Origin: Chloroflexota bacterium
GTDB taxonomy: Bacteria > Chloroflexota > FW602-bin22 > JAMCYS01
Assembly: GCA_021847625.1 (NCBI GenBank)
Contig: JAJZQK010000116.1
Location: 1-8,148, forward strand
Length of the DNA: 8,148 nucleotides
Direction: 5' to 3'
Part shown: piece by piece, positions 1-4,861 of the stretch
Layout: each line of letters starts with the position of its first letter
How positions within the stretch are numbered: the stretch's first letter is position 1
Program-made: the position numbers and the translations under genes
The notes under the pieces: model-generated
The model's input: only the letters and a program-made list of their open reading frames with translations
The model's database searches: none
Told to the model about the DNA's origin: nothing

Positions 1-30
1 AATCCATCCGGTGGGTGGCCATACCAGGGA

Positions 31-57
31 CTGGATCCCCGCTTACGCGGGGATGAC
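31..57. repeat. Palindromic intergenic repeat, copy 1
   Basis: A 27-base unit whose core is a perfect 8-bp inverted repeat, ATCCCCGC at 35-42 and GCGGGGAT at 47-54, around a 4-base loop (TTAC). It matches copy 2 (92-118) at 26 of 27 positions; the single difference is in the loop. From memory, repeats of this REP-like shape are scattered between genes in many high-GC bacterial genomes and are often misannotated as short hypothetical proteins. Function here is unknown. Confidence 0.75.
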
Positions 58-91
58 GCGCTGCTCGCAGCACCGCACTGCCCCCGCCAAA

Positions 92-118
92 CTGGATCCC
101 CGCTTGCGCGGGGATGAC
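92..118. repeat. Palindromic intergenic repeat, copy 2
   Basis: Second copy of the 27-base unit, with stem ATCCCCGC at 96-103 and GCGGGGAT at 108-115 and loop TTGC. It is in direct orientation relative to copy 1, with starts 61 bases apart. The 34 bases between the copies show no similarity to the unit. Only two copies are visible and the spacing is not that of a CRISPR array. Confidence 0.75.
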
Positions 119-228
119 AGGAGCGCCACCCGCGCCTGCCTGACCCCTCGCGGCAGCGAGCACCCGGGCGGCAACGGCCATGCCGGACTATTTAGCCCGG
201 CCGTCAGGCCACGCCGACCAGTGCCCGA

Positions 229-257
229 TTGCCCATGCCAGGGGGTCGTGCTAGAAT
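229..257 (+). promoter_or_regulatory. Sigma70-type promoter of the TauE/SafE transporter
   Basis: A -35 TTGCCC (229-234, four of six consensus bases), a 17-base spacer and a -10 TAGAAT (252-257, five of six) preceded by TG at 249-250, giving an extended -10. The predicted transcript would start near 264 and have a leader of about 40 bases before the GTG at 305. A 6-bp GC hairpin (273-278 with 282-287, loop AAT) lies in that leader just ahead of the ribosome binding site and could affect initiation. Confidence 0.6.
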
Positions 258-290
258 GCGACGCACGATTGCCCGGGGAATCCCCGGCCT

Positions 291-294
291 GGAG
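291..294 (+). promoter_or_regulatory. Ribosome binding site that fixes the transporter start
   Basis: GGAG lies 10 bases before the GTG at 305. It supports the GTG as the real start rather than any upstream ATG in the same frame, which would translate the repeats. The GTG also places the first hydrophobic segment directly at the N terminus. Confidence 0.6.
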
Positions 295-304
295 TAGCAG
301 CGAC

Positions 305-1042
305 GTGATTTTCTTCTTGCTCGCCTTCGCGATGGTCCTGCTGGCCGCCAGCGCGCAGGCGCTGACGGGCTTCGGGTTCGCGCTCATCCTCACCCCTCTG
401 CTGTCGCTCATCTACGACCCCAAAGCGACCGTGGCCGTGACGCTGATGCTGGGTGCAGTCTGCAACGCCCCTCTTCTCGCCCGAAACTGGCGCCTGGTGA
501 AGGTAAGGCAGATCGCCATTCTCTGCACCGCCTCCTTCATCGGCAATATCGCCGGCGTGCGGCTGCTTCTCTTCATAGACAGTTCGCTGTTGCGCCTGGT
601 CATCGGGGTGATGGTGGTTATCCTCGCCTTGCCGATGTTCTTCGAGTACCGCCGGGAGGTGAAGAACGTCGGGATGGCGACGGTGGTGGTCGGCCTCGTC
701 AGCGGGGCGCTCATCGGCAGCACGACGATGGGCGGGCCGCCCGTCGTGCTCTTCGGCCTCAACCAGAACTGGTCGAAGGAGGCCTTCCGGGCCAATATGA
801 TCGCCTACCTCGAGATCATATCGATCGCCTCCGTCTTCCTACTCACGGCCAGCGGAATCGTGACTCCAGACGTGGTCAAGGTAGCGGTGATCAGCGCGCC
901 GGCAATCCTCCCCGGCATCATCTTGGGCAGCCTCCTGTTCTATCGGGTGCCCTTGCGCCCCCTGCGCCGACTGATCATCCTGTTCGTCATCGCCACCGGG
1001 CTGCTCAGCGCCCACACCGGCCTTGCCCAACTGCTCGGCTAG
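305..1042 (+). CDS. TauE/SafE-family membrane transporter (putative sulfite/organic anion exporter)
   Basis: Integral inner-membrane protein of 245 residues, close to the usual 240-270 of TauE/SafE (formerly DUF81) permeases. These are linked to export or uptake of sulfite, sulfonates and other organosulfur or small organic anions; the substrate cannot be read from this sequence. About seven to eight hydrophobic segments are visible, starting at residues 2-35. The internal repeat typical of the family shows as two glycine-rich motifs, TGFGFALILTP (21-31) and TMGGPPVVLFG (141-151). The GTG start is chosen from the ribosome binding site 10 bases upstream, the promoter at 229-257 and the loss of any family-like sequence further upstream. 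The stop is TAG. It is monocistronic and converges on the dehydrogenase gene; no sulfur-metabolism gene is adjacent to suggest a substrate. Confidence 0.85.
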   Translation: MIFFLLAFAMVLLAASAQALTGFGFALILTPLLSLIYDPKATVAVTLMLGAVCNAPLLARNWRLVKVRQIAILCTASFIGNIAGVRLLLFIDSSLLRLVIGVMVVILALPMFFEYRREVKNVGMATVVVGLVSGALIGSTTMGGPPVVLFGLNQNWSKEAFRANMIAYLEIISIASVFLLTASGIVTPDVVKVAVISAPAILPGIILGSLLFYRVPLRPLRRLIILFVIATGLLSAHTGLAQLLG

Positions 1043-1118
1043 ACCTGGCAGCACATGTTTGGCAGCAAACTCACCAACCGGCGCCTCCCAATCGGCTGGA
1101 CGGTCCGGGAGTGACCGC

Positions 1119-1158
1119 TCTTCCCTCGCCTTTTCAGGGAGAGGGCAAGGGTGAGGGT
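1119..1158. repeat. Candidate dispersed intergenic repeat (CCCTC/GAGGG type)
   Basis: The segment reads as alternating CCCTC and GAGGG blocks that can fold on themselves (CCCTCGCC... and ...GGGAGAGGG...GTGAGGG). It resembles, from memory, a common dispersed intergenic repeat in high-GC genomes. Only one copy is in the window, so repeat status is inference. Confidence 0.35.
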
Positions 1159-1183
1159 CGTGCATAGGGGCGTTGGCGCGTTC

Positions 1184-1207
1184 GAGCCCACCCTTCTGGG
1201 GTGGCTC
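1184..1207. terminator. Hairpin between convergent genes, possible bidirectional terminator
   Basis: GAGCC (1184-1188) pairs with GGCTC (1203-1207), and inside it ACCC (1190-1193) pairs with GGGT (1199-1202 region) around a short loop, with one bulged C at 1189. Its place between two converging genes suits a shared terminator. Neither side carries a good T-run (GTCTTGGTT on the + side), so an intrinsic terminator is only moderately supported. Confidence 0.35.
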
Positions 1208-1247
1208 GTCTTGGTTAACGAACGATTCCGACAGTCGCCATCCAGTC

Positions 1248-2234
1248 CTACTTGCGAGCCCGCGGCAGCACCTCGGGGTTGACCGGCGTCACCGGCGGCT
1301 GTCCCGAAAGAACGGCGAGCAGGTTGTCCACCGCGAGGTTGGCCATCGCTTCCCGACAAGCATCGGTGGCGCTGCCGATGTGCGTGAGGGCGACGACGTT
1401 CTCCATCTTCAGCAGCGGGTTGTTGGCGTTGGTTGGCTCCTCCTCAAACACGTCGAGGCCCGCGCCGGCAATCTGCCCCTCTTGCAGGGCCTTGATCAGA
1501 GCTTTCTCATCCACCACCTGACCGCGAGAGGCGTTGATGAGGAAAGCGGTCGGCTTCATCTTGGCAAACTGGGCCGCCCCCATCATCTTCTTCGTCTCCG
1601 GCGTGAGTGGCGAGTGCAGGGAAACGAAGTCCGACTCACGCAGGAGGGTGTCCATGTCGACGAACTGGTAGCCGTACTGCTTCTCCAGGTCTTCCCGTCG
1701 CACCGTATCGTAGTACAGAACCCGCATATGGAAGCCCAGGCCGCGATGAGCGACCGCCGCCCCGATGCGACCGAGGCCGACGATGCCCAGCGTGGCGTGA
1801 TGGACGTCGTATCCCAGGAAGCTAGCCGGACCGCCGCGCATCTTCCAGTTGCCGGCCCGCACGAAGCGCTCGGCCTCGCCCAGGCGCCGGGCCGAGGCCA
1901 TGATGAGGGCGAAGGCAAGGTCCGCGGTAGTCTAAGTCAGCACGCCCGGCGTGTTGGTGACGATGATCCCCCGCTCGGTCGCGGCGGCGATGTCGATGTG
2001 GTCGTAGCCGACGCCAATGCTGGCGATCACGCGTAGGCGCGGGCCTTTGTCCATTAGATCTCCAGTCCAAGGGCTCGAGCCGAGGACCCCCTCTACGTCC
2101 ACAACCTCTTTCGCCAGCACATCCGTTGGGCAGCGTCCCTCGCCGGGCCAGACCCGCGTTTCGCAAGACTCTTGGACGCGCGAGACGATGGCGGGCGAGA
2201 CATCCCGCGCAATGTAGACTTTGGGCTTTGACAC
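1248..2234 (-). pseudogene. gyaR: D-2-hydroxyacid dehydrogenase (GyaR-like glyoxylate/hydroxypyruvate reductase), interrupted by in-frame TAG
   Basis: NAD(P)-dependent D-isomer-specific 2-hydroxyacid dehydrogenase, most like glyoxylate/hydroxypyruvate reductase (D-glycerate dehydrogenase). It would reduce glyoxylate or hydroxypyruvate to glycolate or D-glycerate in the cytoplasm. The full frame is 328 codons, normal for the family. It starts at GTG (2234) with GGGGAGGAA 6-8 bases upstream. Residues 1-100 form the first part of the substrate-binding domain, ending NTPGVLT. Codon 101 (1934-1932) is TAG where relatives have Glu or Asp. The same frame then continues TTADLAFALI into the NAD domain: GLGRIG (153-158), catalytic Arg in SRG (237), Glu in FEEEP (266) and His in THIGSAT (285). 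All catalytic residues lie after the stop. Pieces open in frame are 2234-1932 and 1931-1248, the latter with a possible restart ATG at 1901. It ends in TAG and has its own strong promoter. Exact substrate is inferred; family membership is secure. Confidence 0.88.
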
Positions 2235-2309
2235 CTATTGTTCCTCCCCTAACAGCCTGTAGATAACGGCAAACGCGCGCCTGGGCGGGCGTTCGACACG
2301 TCTAGGTGC

Positions 2310-2338
2310 ATAGTAAGGTCGGACCGCCCGTCTGTCAA
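2310..2338 (-). promoter_or_regulatory. Near-consensus sigma70 promoter of the dehydrogenase
   Basis: Read on the minus strand: a perfect -35 TTGACA (2338-2333), a 17-base spacer and -10 TACTAT (2315-2310, four of six consensus bases). Transcription would begin near 2303, about 70 bases before the GTG. The match shows the dehydrogenase is probably transcribed on its own and not only by read-through from the lipoprotein gene. Confidence 0.7.
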
Positions 2339-2400
2339 CGCCAAGGCAGGGGAAAGCAGAGTGAAGGAGCACTTGGGGCAGTGGCGAGGAGCGGTTTCCT

Positions 2401-2414
2401 TAGGCACGTGCCTA
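2401..2414. promoter_or_regulatory. Perfect 14-base palindrome, candidate regulator site
   Basis: TAGGCACGTGCCTA is a perfect inverted repeat with no spacer. It lies about 63 bases upstream of the -35 box of the dehydrogenase promoter, in otherwise gene-free DNA. Location and symmetry suit a dimeric regulator or activator, but no cognate regulator gene is in the window. Confidence 0.3.
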
Positions 2415-2466
2415 GCAGCGCACCATGCGTCCGGATCAGGACTACGTCCGAGGGAGGCGAGCAAAT

Positions 2467-2497
2467 GAAGGCGGGCGCGGCCAACGGGCCCGCCTTC
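2467..2497 (-). terminator. Strong hairpin terminator after the lipoprotein gene (possibly bidirectional)
   Basis: A perfect 10-bp GC-rich stem, GAAGGCGGGC (2467-2476) with GCCCGCCTTC (2488-2497), and an 11-base loop. It begins four bases past the TAA stop of the lipoprotein gene. On the minus strand it is followed by ATTTGC and on the plus strand by CGTTTATT, so the U-tract is short in both directions and slightly better on the plus strand. Confidence 0.55.
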
Positions 2498-2500
2498 CGT

Positions 2501-3022
2501 TTATTGGGACAGTATGAACCGTAGGGGCATGACCTGGGTATTGTTGGCGATATCCTGCTCGCCCGATACCGGCTCCACGGTCACGCTCAGGATATAGCCG
2601 CCGCGCTTAGGCAGGCGGTCGAATCCCTCGAACGTGACGATGGAGGCTTCGCCCGGCGCCAGACTGTCCAGCACCTCCCGGCGCTGCGCAAGCAAGTCAC
2701 CGTTATCCTCGGCCCGCAGGCTCGCCCTCACCGCCACCTGCCGTTCCGTGTAGGTGCCTTTGTTATCTATCGCCGCGAGCAAAGTAATGTTGGCGGTGGG
2801 TTGCCCCACTTGCAGCACGCGCAGCGGGGGGTCCACGTCCAGGGAGATCACTGCCACATCGTGCAATGGTCCCGTGACCGTCTCGGCCAACTTGGCGGAA
2901 CTTGCCTTCCGGTTCGTCGGCTCCATCGGCACAACCTTAAGGCCGGCGCAGCCGGCCAGGCCGACGAGGAGGGAGATGGCTAGCACCACCATGCCTATTC
3001 TGTTGCGTAACGGGCCAGGCAA
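2501..3022 (-). CDS. Small lipoprotein with CARDB-like Ig-fold domain, TTG start
   Basis: Predicted membrane-anchored lipoprotein of 173 residues, function unknown. The signal sequence has a basic N region (PGPLRNR), a hydrophobic core and a lipobox ending LAGC, with Cys25 as the lipidation site. The mature part (about 55-165) looks like a CARDB/Ig-like beta sandwich: a TANITLLAAIDNKGT strand motif, the acidic/charged middle, LAPGEASIVTF and a closing GGYILSVTVEP...NNTQ. That Asn-Lys-Gly-Thr and late Asn-Asn pattern is typical of the fold. The TTG at 3022 is chosen because AGGGAGG lies 10 bases upstream and gives a normal-length signal peptide. An in-frame ATG at 3073 would add 17 residues with no good ribosome binding site, giving an unusually long N region. 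It ends in TAA, is followed by a hairpin and has its own near-consensus promoter. The Ig-fold assignment is by pattern only. Confidence 0.72.
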   Translation of the reverse strand: MPGPLRNRIGMVVLAISLLVGLAGCAGLKVVPMEPTNRKASSAKLAETVTGPLHDVAVISLDVDPPLRVLQVGQPTANITLLAAIDNKGTYTERQVAVRASLRAEDNGDLLAQRREVLDSLAPGEASIVTFEGFDRLPKRGGYILSVTVEPVSGEQDIANNTQVMPLRFILSQ

Positions 3023-3032
3023 CTGTCTCTTG

Positions 3033-3039
3033 CCTCCCT
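3033..3039 (-). promoter_or_regulatory. Strong ribosome binding site that selects a TTG start
   Basis: AGGGAGG on the minus strand ends 10 bases before the TTG at 3022. The alternative ATG at 3073 is preceded only by CCCCCGGTAG, which is a poor match. The site is therefore the main evidence for the shorter lipoprotein. Confidence 0.6.
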
Positions 3040-3210
3040 TCGCTCCGGGAACTATCCGGTGGGCGATTCCCATCTACCGGGGGTAGCGCCGAGGCGGCTA
3101 CACCCGCGTTGCCGTACCGGAAAGCCCCTCGTTCGGGGGCGAGGCGCCCCGCCTGTACCACCTGCCGACCGTCCGTCCTGGGCAGACGGCAAGCACAACC
3201 TGCCAGTCGC

Positions 3211-3239
3211 ATAATATGCCAAGCAGGCCTACTTGTCAA
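3211..3239 (-). promoter_or_regulatory. Near-perfect sigma70 promoter of the lipoprotein gene
   Basis: Read on the minus strand: a perfect -35 TTGACA (3239-3234), a 17-base spacer and -10 TATTAT (3216-3211, five of six bases). This is the best promoter match in the window and predicts high basal strength. Transcription from about 3204 would give a leader of about 180 bases. Confidence 0.75.
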
Positions 3240-3243
3240 GTAG
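3229..3243. promoter_or_regulatory. Palindrome covering the -35 box, candidate operator
   Basis: CTACTTG (3229-3235) and CAAGTAG (3237-3243) form a perfect 7-bp inverted repeat around one central base. The repeat contains the whole -35 hexamer of the lipoprotein promoter, so a protein bound here would block polymerase. No candidate repressor gene is nearby, and part of the symmetry is inherent in TTGACAA. Confidence 0.35.
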
Positions 3244-3316
3244 CGCAGGCAGGACGCCCTGCAAGTTGCACCTCGCCTTGCCCAAAGACGGTTGCTCACC
3301 CAGACCCTACGATCGG

Positions 3317-4726
3317 CTATCGCCGGAAGTAGTGGATGGGGCCCTCGAATTGGCCCATCGCCGCCTCGTGGATAACCTCGGGCAGCGTCGGATGGGCATG
3401 GATTGTCAGCACCAGGTCTTCCGCCAGCGCCTCCATCTGGATGGCCAGCACGGCCTCGGCAATGATGTCCGTGGCCCTCGCCCCCATTATGTGAACGCCG
3501 ACGATGGCTTCCGTCACCTTATCGCAGACGATCTTCACCAGGCCGGCCGTCTCGCCCATCGTGATGGGCCGGCCCATGGCCGCGTACGGCATCTTGGAGA
3601 CCTTCACCTCGATGCCCTGCTCCATGGCCTGCTGCTCGGTCAGACCGACGCTGGCGATCTCGGGGATCGTGAAGATGCAGCCTGGCACCGCCCGGTAGTC
3701 TGCCCGCCGCCTGCGCCCGAGGATGTTCTCCACCGCGACCTCGCCCTGGTAGGACGCGACGTGGGCGAGCATGATCTTGCCGGTGACGTCGCCGATGGCG
3801 TACACACCCGGCACGTTCGTCTGCATATAGTCGTCCACCGCCACGGCACGGCGGTCCATCTTCAGACCGAGTTTCTCCACCTCAATCCCTTCGGTGAAGG
3901 GGACTCTGCCGGTTGCCACCAGCACCGCGTCGCCGACGGCCGACTTGTCACCCTCGGGAGAGGTGTAGAGCACTTCCAACTTCTTGTCGGCCGTCTGCCT
4001 AATCTCCTTGACGGTCGACTTGACGTTGATCTGCAGGCCTTGCTGCCGGGCGATCTGATGGTAGCGCCGCGCCAACTCGTCGTCGGTCTGGGGCAGGATG
4101 CCGGGCAACATCTCGATGATGGTGATCTTCGCCCCCATCGGCTGATAGATCGCCGCCATTTCCATGCCTATGTAGCCGCCGCCGATGATAACGAGGTTCT
4201 CCGGGACCTTCTCCAGGCTGACCATCTCGTTGGAGGTTACCACGCCGGGGAGGTCGAGCCCGGGGATGGGCGGGCGCGCGGAGACCGAGCCGGTCGCGAG
4301 GATCACGCTATCGGCCCGCACCTCCTGGGGAGTGCCCTCGCCCTTCACCGTCACCAGGCCCGGCTGGGATATCGACGCCTCGCCCTTGACGACCTCGACT
4401 CTATTAGCCCGCAGCAGGCCTGCCACGCCGGAGACCAGCTGGTTGACGACCTTCTGCTTGCGCTCCATCACCTGGGTGAAGTTGACGCCGACTCCCTTTA
4501 CCTCGATGCCAAACTCGCCTGCACGCCGGGCCGTCTCCAATACCTCGGCCGCCACGACCAGCGCTTTGGTGGGTATGCACCCAACATTCAGACAGGTCCC
4601 ACCAAGATTCCCCTTCTCGATGAGCGTCACTTTCGCGCCCAGCTGGGCCGCCCTAATCGCAGCAACATAGCCGCCGGGGCCACCCCCCACGATAGCTATG
4701 CTACGGCGCTCACCGTTATCAGTCAT
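3317..4726 (-). CDS. lpdA: Dihydrolipoamide dehydrogenase (E3)
   Basis: FAD-dependent disulfide oxidoreductase that reoxidises dihydrolipoyl groups with NAD+ in 2-oxoacid dehydrogenase complexes or the glycine cleavage system; cytoplasmic. The protein is 469 residues, normal for the family, with no extra N-terminal lipoyl domain. Visible motifs are the FAD-binding GGGPGG (14-19), the redox-active Cys45 and Cys50 in GTCLNVGCIPTK, the NAD-binding GGGYIG (182-187), the second FAD motif YAIGD (309-313) and the C-terminal His445-Glu450 pair in HAHPTLPE, which acts as the catalytic base. This set separates it from mercuric and glutathione reductases. The start at 4726 follows AAGGAG by 9 bases; a longer frame to 4801 would cross its own promoter. 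It ends in TAG. No E1, E2 or glycine-cleavage gene is in the window, so its complex cannot be assigned. It is divergent from the ATPase-mazG-pyrE operon. Confidence 0.95.
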   Translation of the reverse strand: MTDNGERRSIAIVGGGPGGYVAAIRAAQLGAKVTLIEKGNLGGTCLNVGCIPTKALVVAAEVLETARRAGEFGIEVKGVGVNFTQVMERKQKVVNQLVSGVAGLLRANRVEVVKGEASISQPGLVTVKGEGTPQEVRADSVILATGSVSARPPIPGLDLPGVVTSNEMVSLEKVPENLVIIGGGYIGMEMAAIYQPMGAKITIIEMLPGILPQTDDELARRYHQIARQQGLQINVKSTVKEIRQTADKKLEVLYTSPEGDKSAVGDAVLVATGRVPFTEGIEVEKLGLKMDRRAVAVDDYMQTNVPGVYAIGDVTGKIMLAHVASYQGEVAVENILGRRRRADYRAVPGCIFTIPEIASVGLTEQQAMEQGIEVKVSKMPYAAMGRPITMGETAGLVKIVCDKVTEAIVGVHIMGARATDIIAEAVLAIQMEALAEDLVLTIHAHPTLPEVIHEAAMGQFEGPIHYFRR

Positions 4727-4735
4727 AGTCAGAAA

Positions 4736-4741
4736 CTCCTT
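4736..4741 (-). promoter_or_regulatory. Ribosome binding site fixing the lpdA start
   Basis: AAGGAG on the minus strand, 9 bases before the ATG at 4726. It supports a 469-residue protein beginning MTDNGERRS rather than a 494-residue version whose extra N terminus would include the promoter. Confidence 0.65.
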
Positions 4742-4756
4742 GCATGAACGTTTGGC

Positions 4757-4768
4757 TGAATTATAACA
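4757..4768 (-). promoter_or_regulatory. Extended -10 promoter of lpdA
   Basis: Read on the minus strand, TG, one base, then a perfect TATAAT (4765-4760). No good -35 hexamer lies at 16-18 bases, which is usual for extended -10 promoters. Transcription would start near 4753, leaving a leader of about 26 bases. Confidence 0.6.
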
Positions 4769-4785
4769 ACGCCACGGCCAATTTG

Positions 4786-4812
4786 TATAGCAAGCGATCA
4801 TCCTGTGCTATA
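4786..4812. promoter_or_regulatory. Inverted repeat in the divergent promoter region, candidate operator
   Basis: TATAGCA (4786-4792) and TGCTATA (4806-4812) form a perfect 7-bp inverted repeat separated by 13 bases, so half-site centres are 20 bases (about two helical turns) apart. The right arm overlaps the -10 box of the plus-strand operon, and the left arm covers its -35 zone and lies upstream of the lpdA -10. Whether any protein binds is unknown. Confidence 0.35.
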
Positions 4813-4814
4813 AT
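4806..4814 (+). promoter_or_regulatory. Extended -10 promoter of the ATPase-mazG-pyrE operon
   Basis: TGC followed by a perfect TATAAT (4809-4814). The -35 zone (about 4786-4791) is a poor match. Transcription from about 4821 would give a leader of about 40 bases before the ATG at 4862. The two -10 boxes of this divergent pair are 43 bases apart, so polymerases may interfere. Confidence 0.6.
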
Positions 4815-4861
4815 ATTGCCGGTTGGAGCCAAGCAGGCTATTTGTGAAAATTGGGTAGAAT

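Larger units (their letters stand above)
1..304. other. Intergenic region with two palindromic repeats and the transporter promoter
   Basis: No credible gene lies here. An open frame runs through it into the transporter, but its translation is just read-through of the repeats and has no family features. The left part carries two copies of a palindromic repeat (31-57 and 92-118). The right part carries a promoter (229-257), a GC-rich hairpin (273-287) and the ribosome binding site of the transporter (291-294). I see nothing recognisable in 119-228. Confidence 0.7.
1043..1247. other. Convergent intergenic gap with repeat and hairpin
   Basis: Gap between the 3' ends of the transporter (+) and the dehydrogenase (-). 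It contains a purine/pyrimidine-skewed GC-rich stretch at about 1119-1158 and a hairpin at 1184-1207. Short open frames here have no family-like sequence, so I call no gene. Confidence 0.6.
2235..2500. other. Intergenic region with dehydrogenase promoter, palindrome and terminator
   Basis: Gap between the dehydrogenase start and the lipoprotein stop, both on the minus strand. It holds, from right to left, a 10-bp-stem hairpin (2467-2497), a perfect 14-base palindrome (2401-2414) and a near-consensus promoter (2310-2338). The leader of the dehydrogenase mRNA is about 70 bases and shows no riboswitch motif I recognise. Short plus-strand frames are not convincing genes (see the 2465-2524 finding). 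Confidence 0.6.
3023..3316. other. Long structured leader and promoter region of the lipoprotein gene
   Basis: There is no gene between the dihydrolipoamide dehydrogenase stop and the lipoprotein start. The right part has a small hairpin (3249-3253 with 3258-3262) after the dehydrogenase stop with no T-run. The promoter is at 3211-3239. The left 180 bases would be a long transcribed leader with several hairpins: 3124-3128 with 3136-3140, 3081-3087 with 3097-3105, and an alternative 3074-3078 with 3082-3086. I could not match it to any known riboswitch class. Confidence 0.55.

Noticed and set aside
31..118. CRISPR array
   Set aside because: Only two units, strongly palindromic over their full core, and no cas genes.
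11..304. N-terminal extension of the transporter up to position 11
   Set aside because: It translates the palindromic repeats and the promoter; the GTG at 305 has a ribosome binding site and gives a normal-length family member.
1173..2036. A 287-codon plus-strand open frame opposite the dehydrogenase
   Set aside because: No recognisable domain, unusual composition, and the minus strand encodes the dehydrogenase family frame.
2330..2470. TPP riboswitch or small SRP RNA, suggested by CCTGATCCGG on the minus strand and AGCAGC on the plus strand
   Set aside because: The other conserved elements (CTGAGA box for TPP; GGAAG tetraloop region for SRP RNA) are absent.
3233..4747. A 504-codon plus-strand open frame opposite lpdA
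   Set aside because: It is the antisense shadow of lpdA, His/Asp/Leu-rich with no family motifs, while the minus strand encodes a complete Lpd with all catalytic residues.
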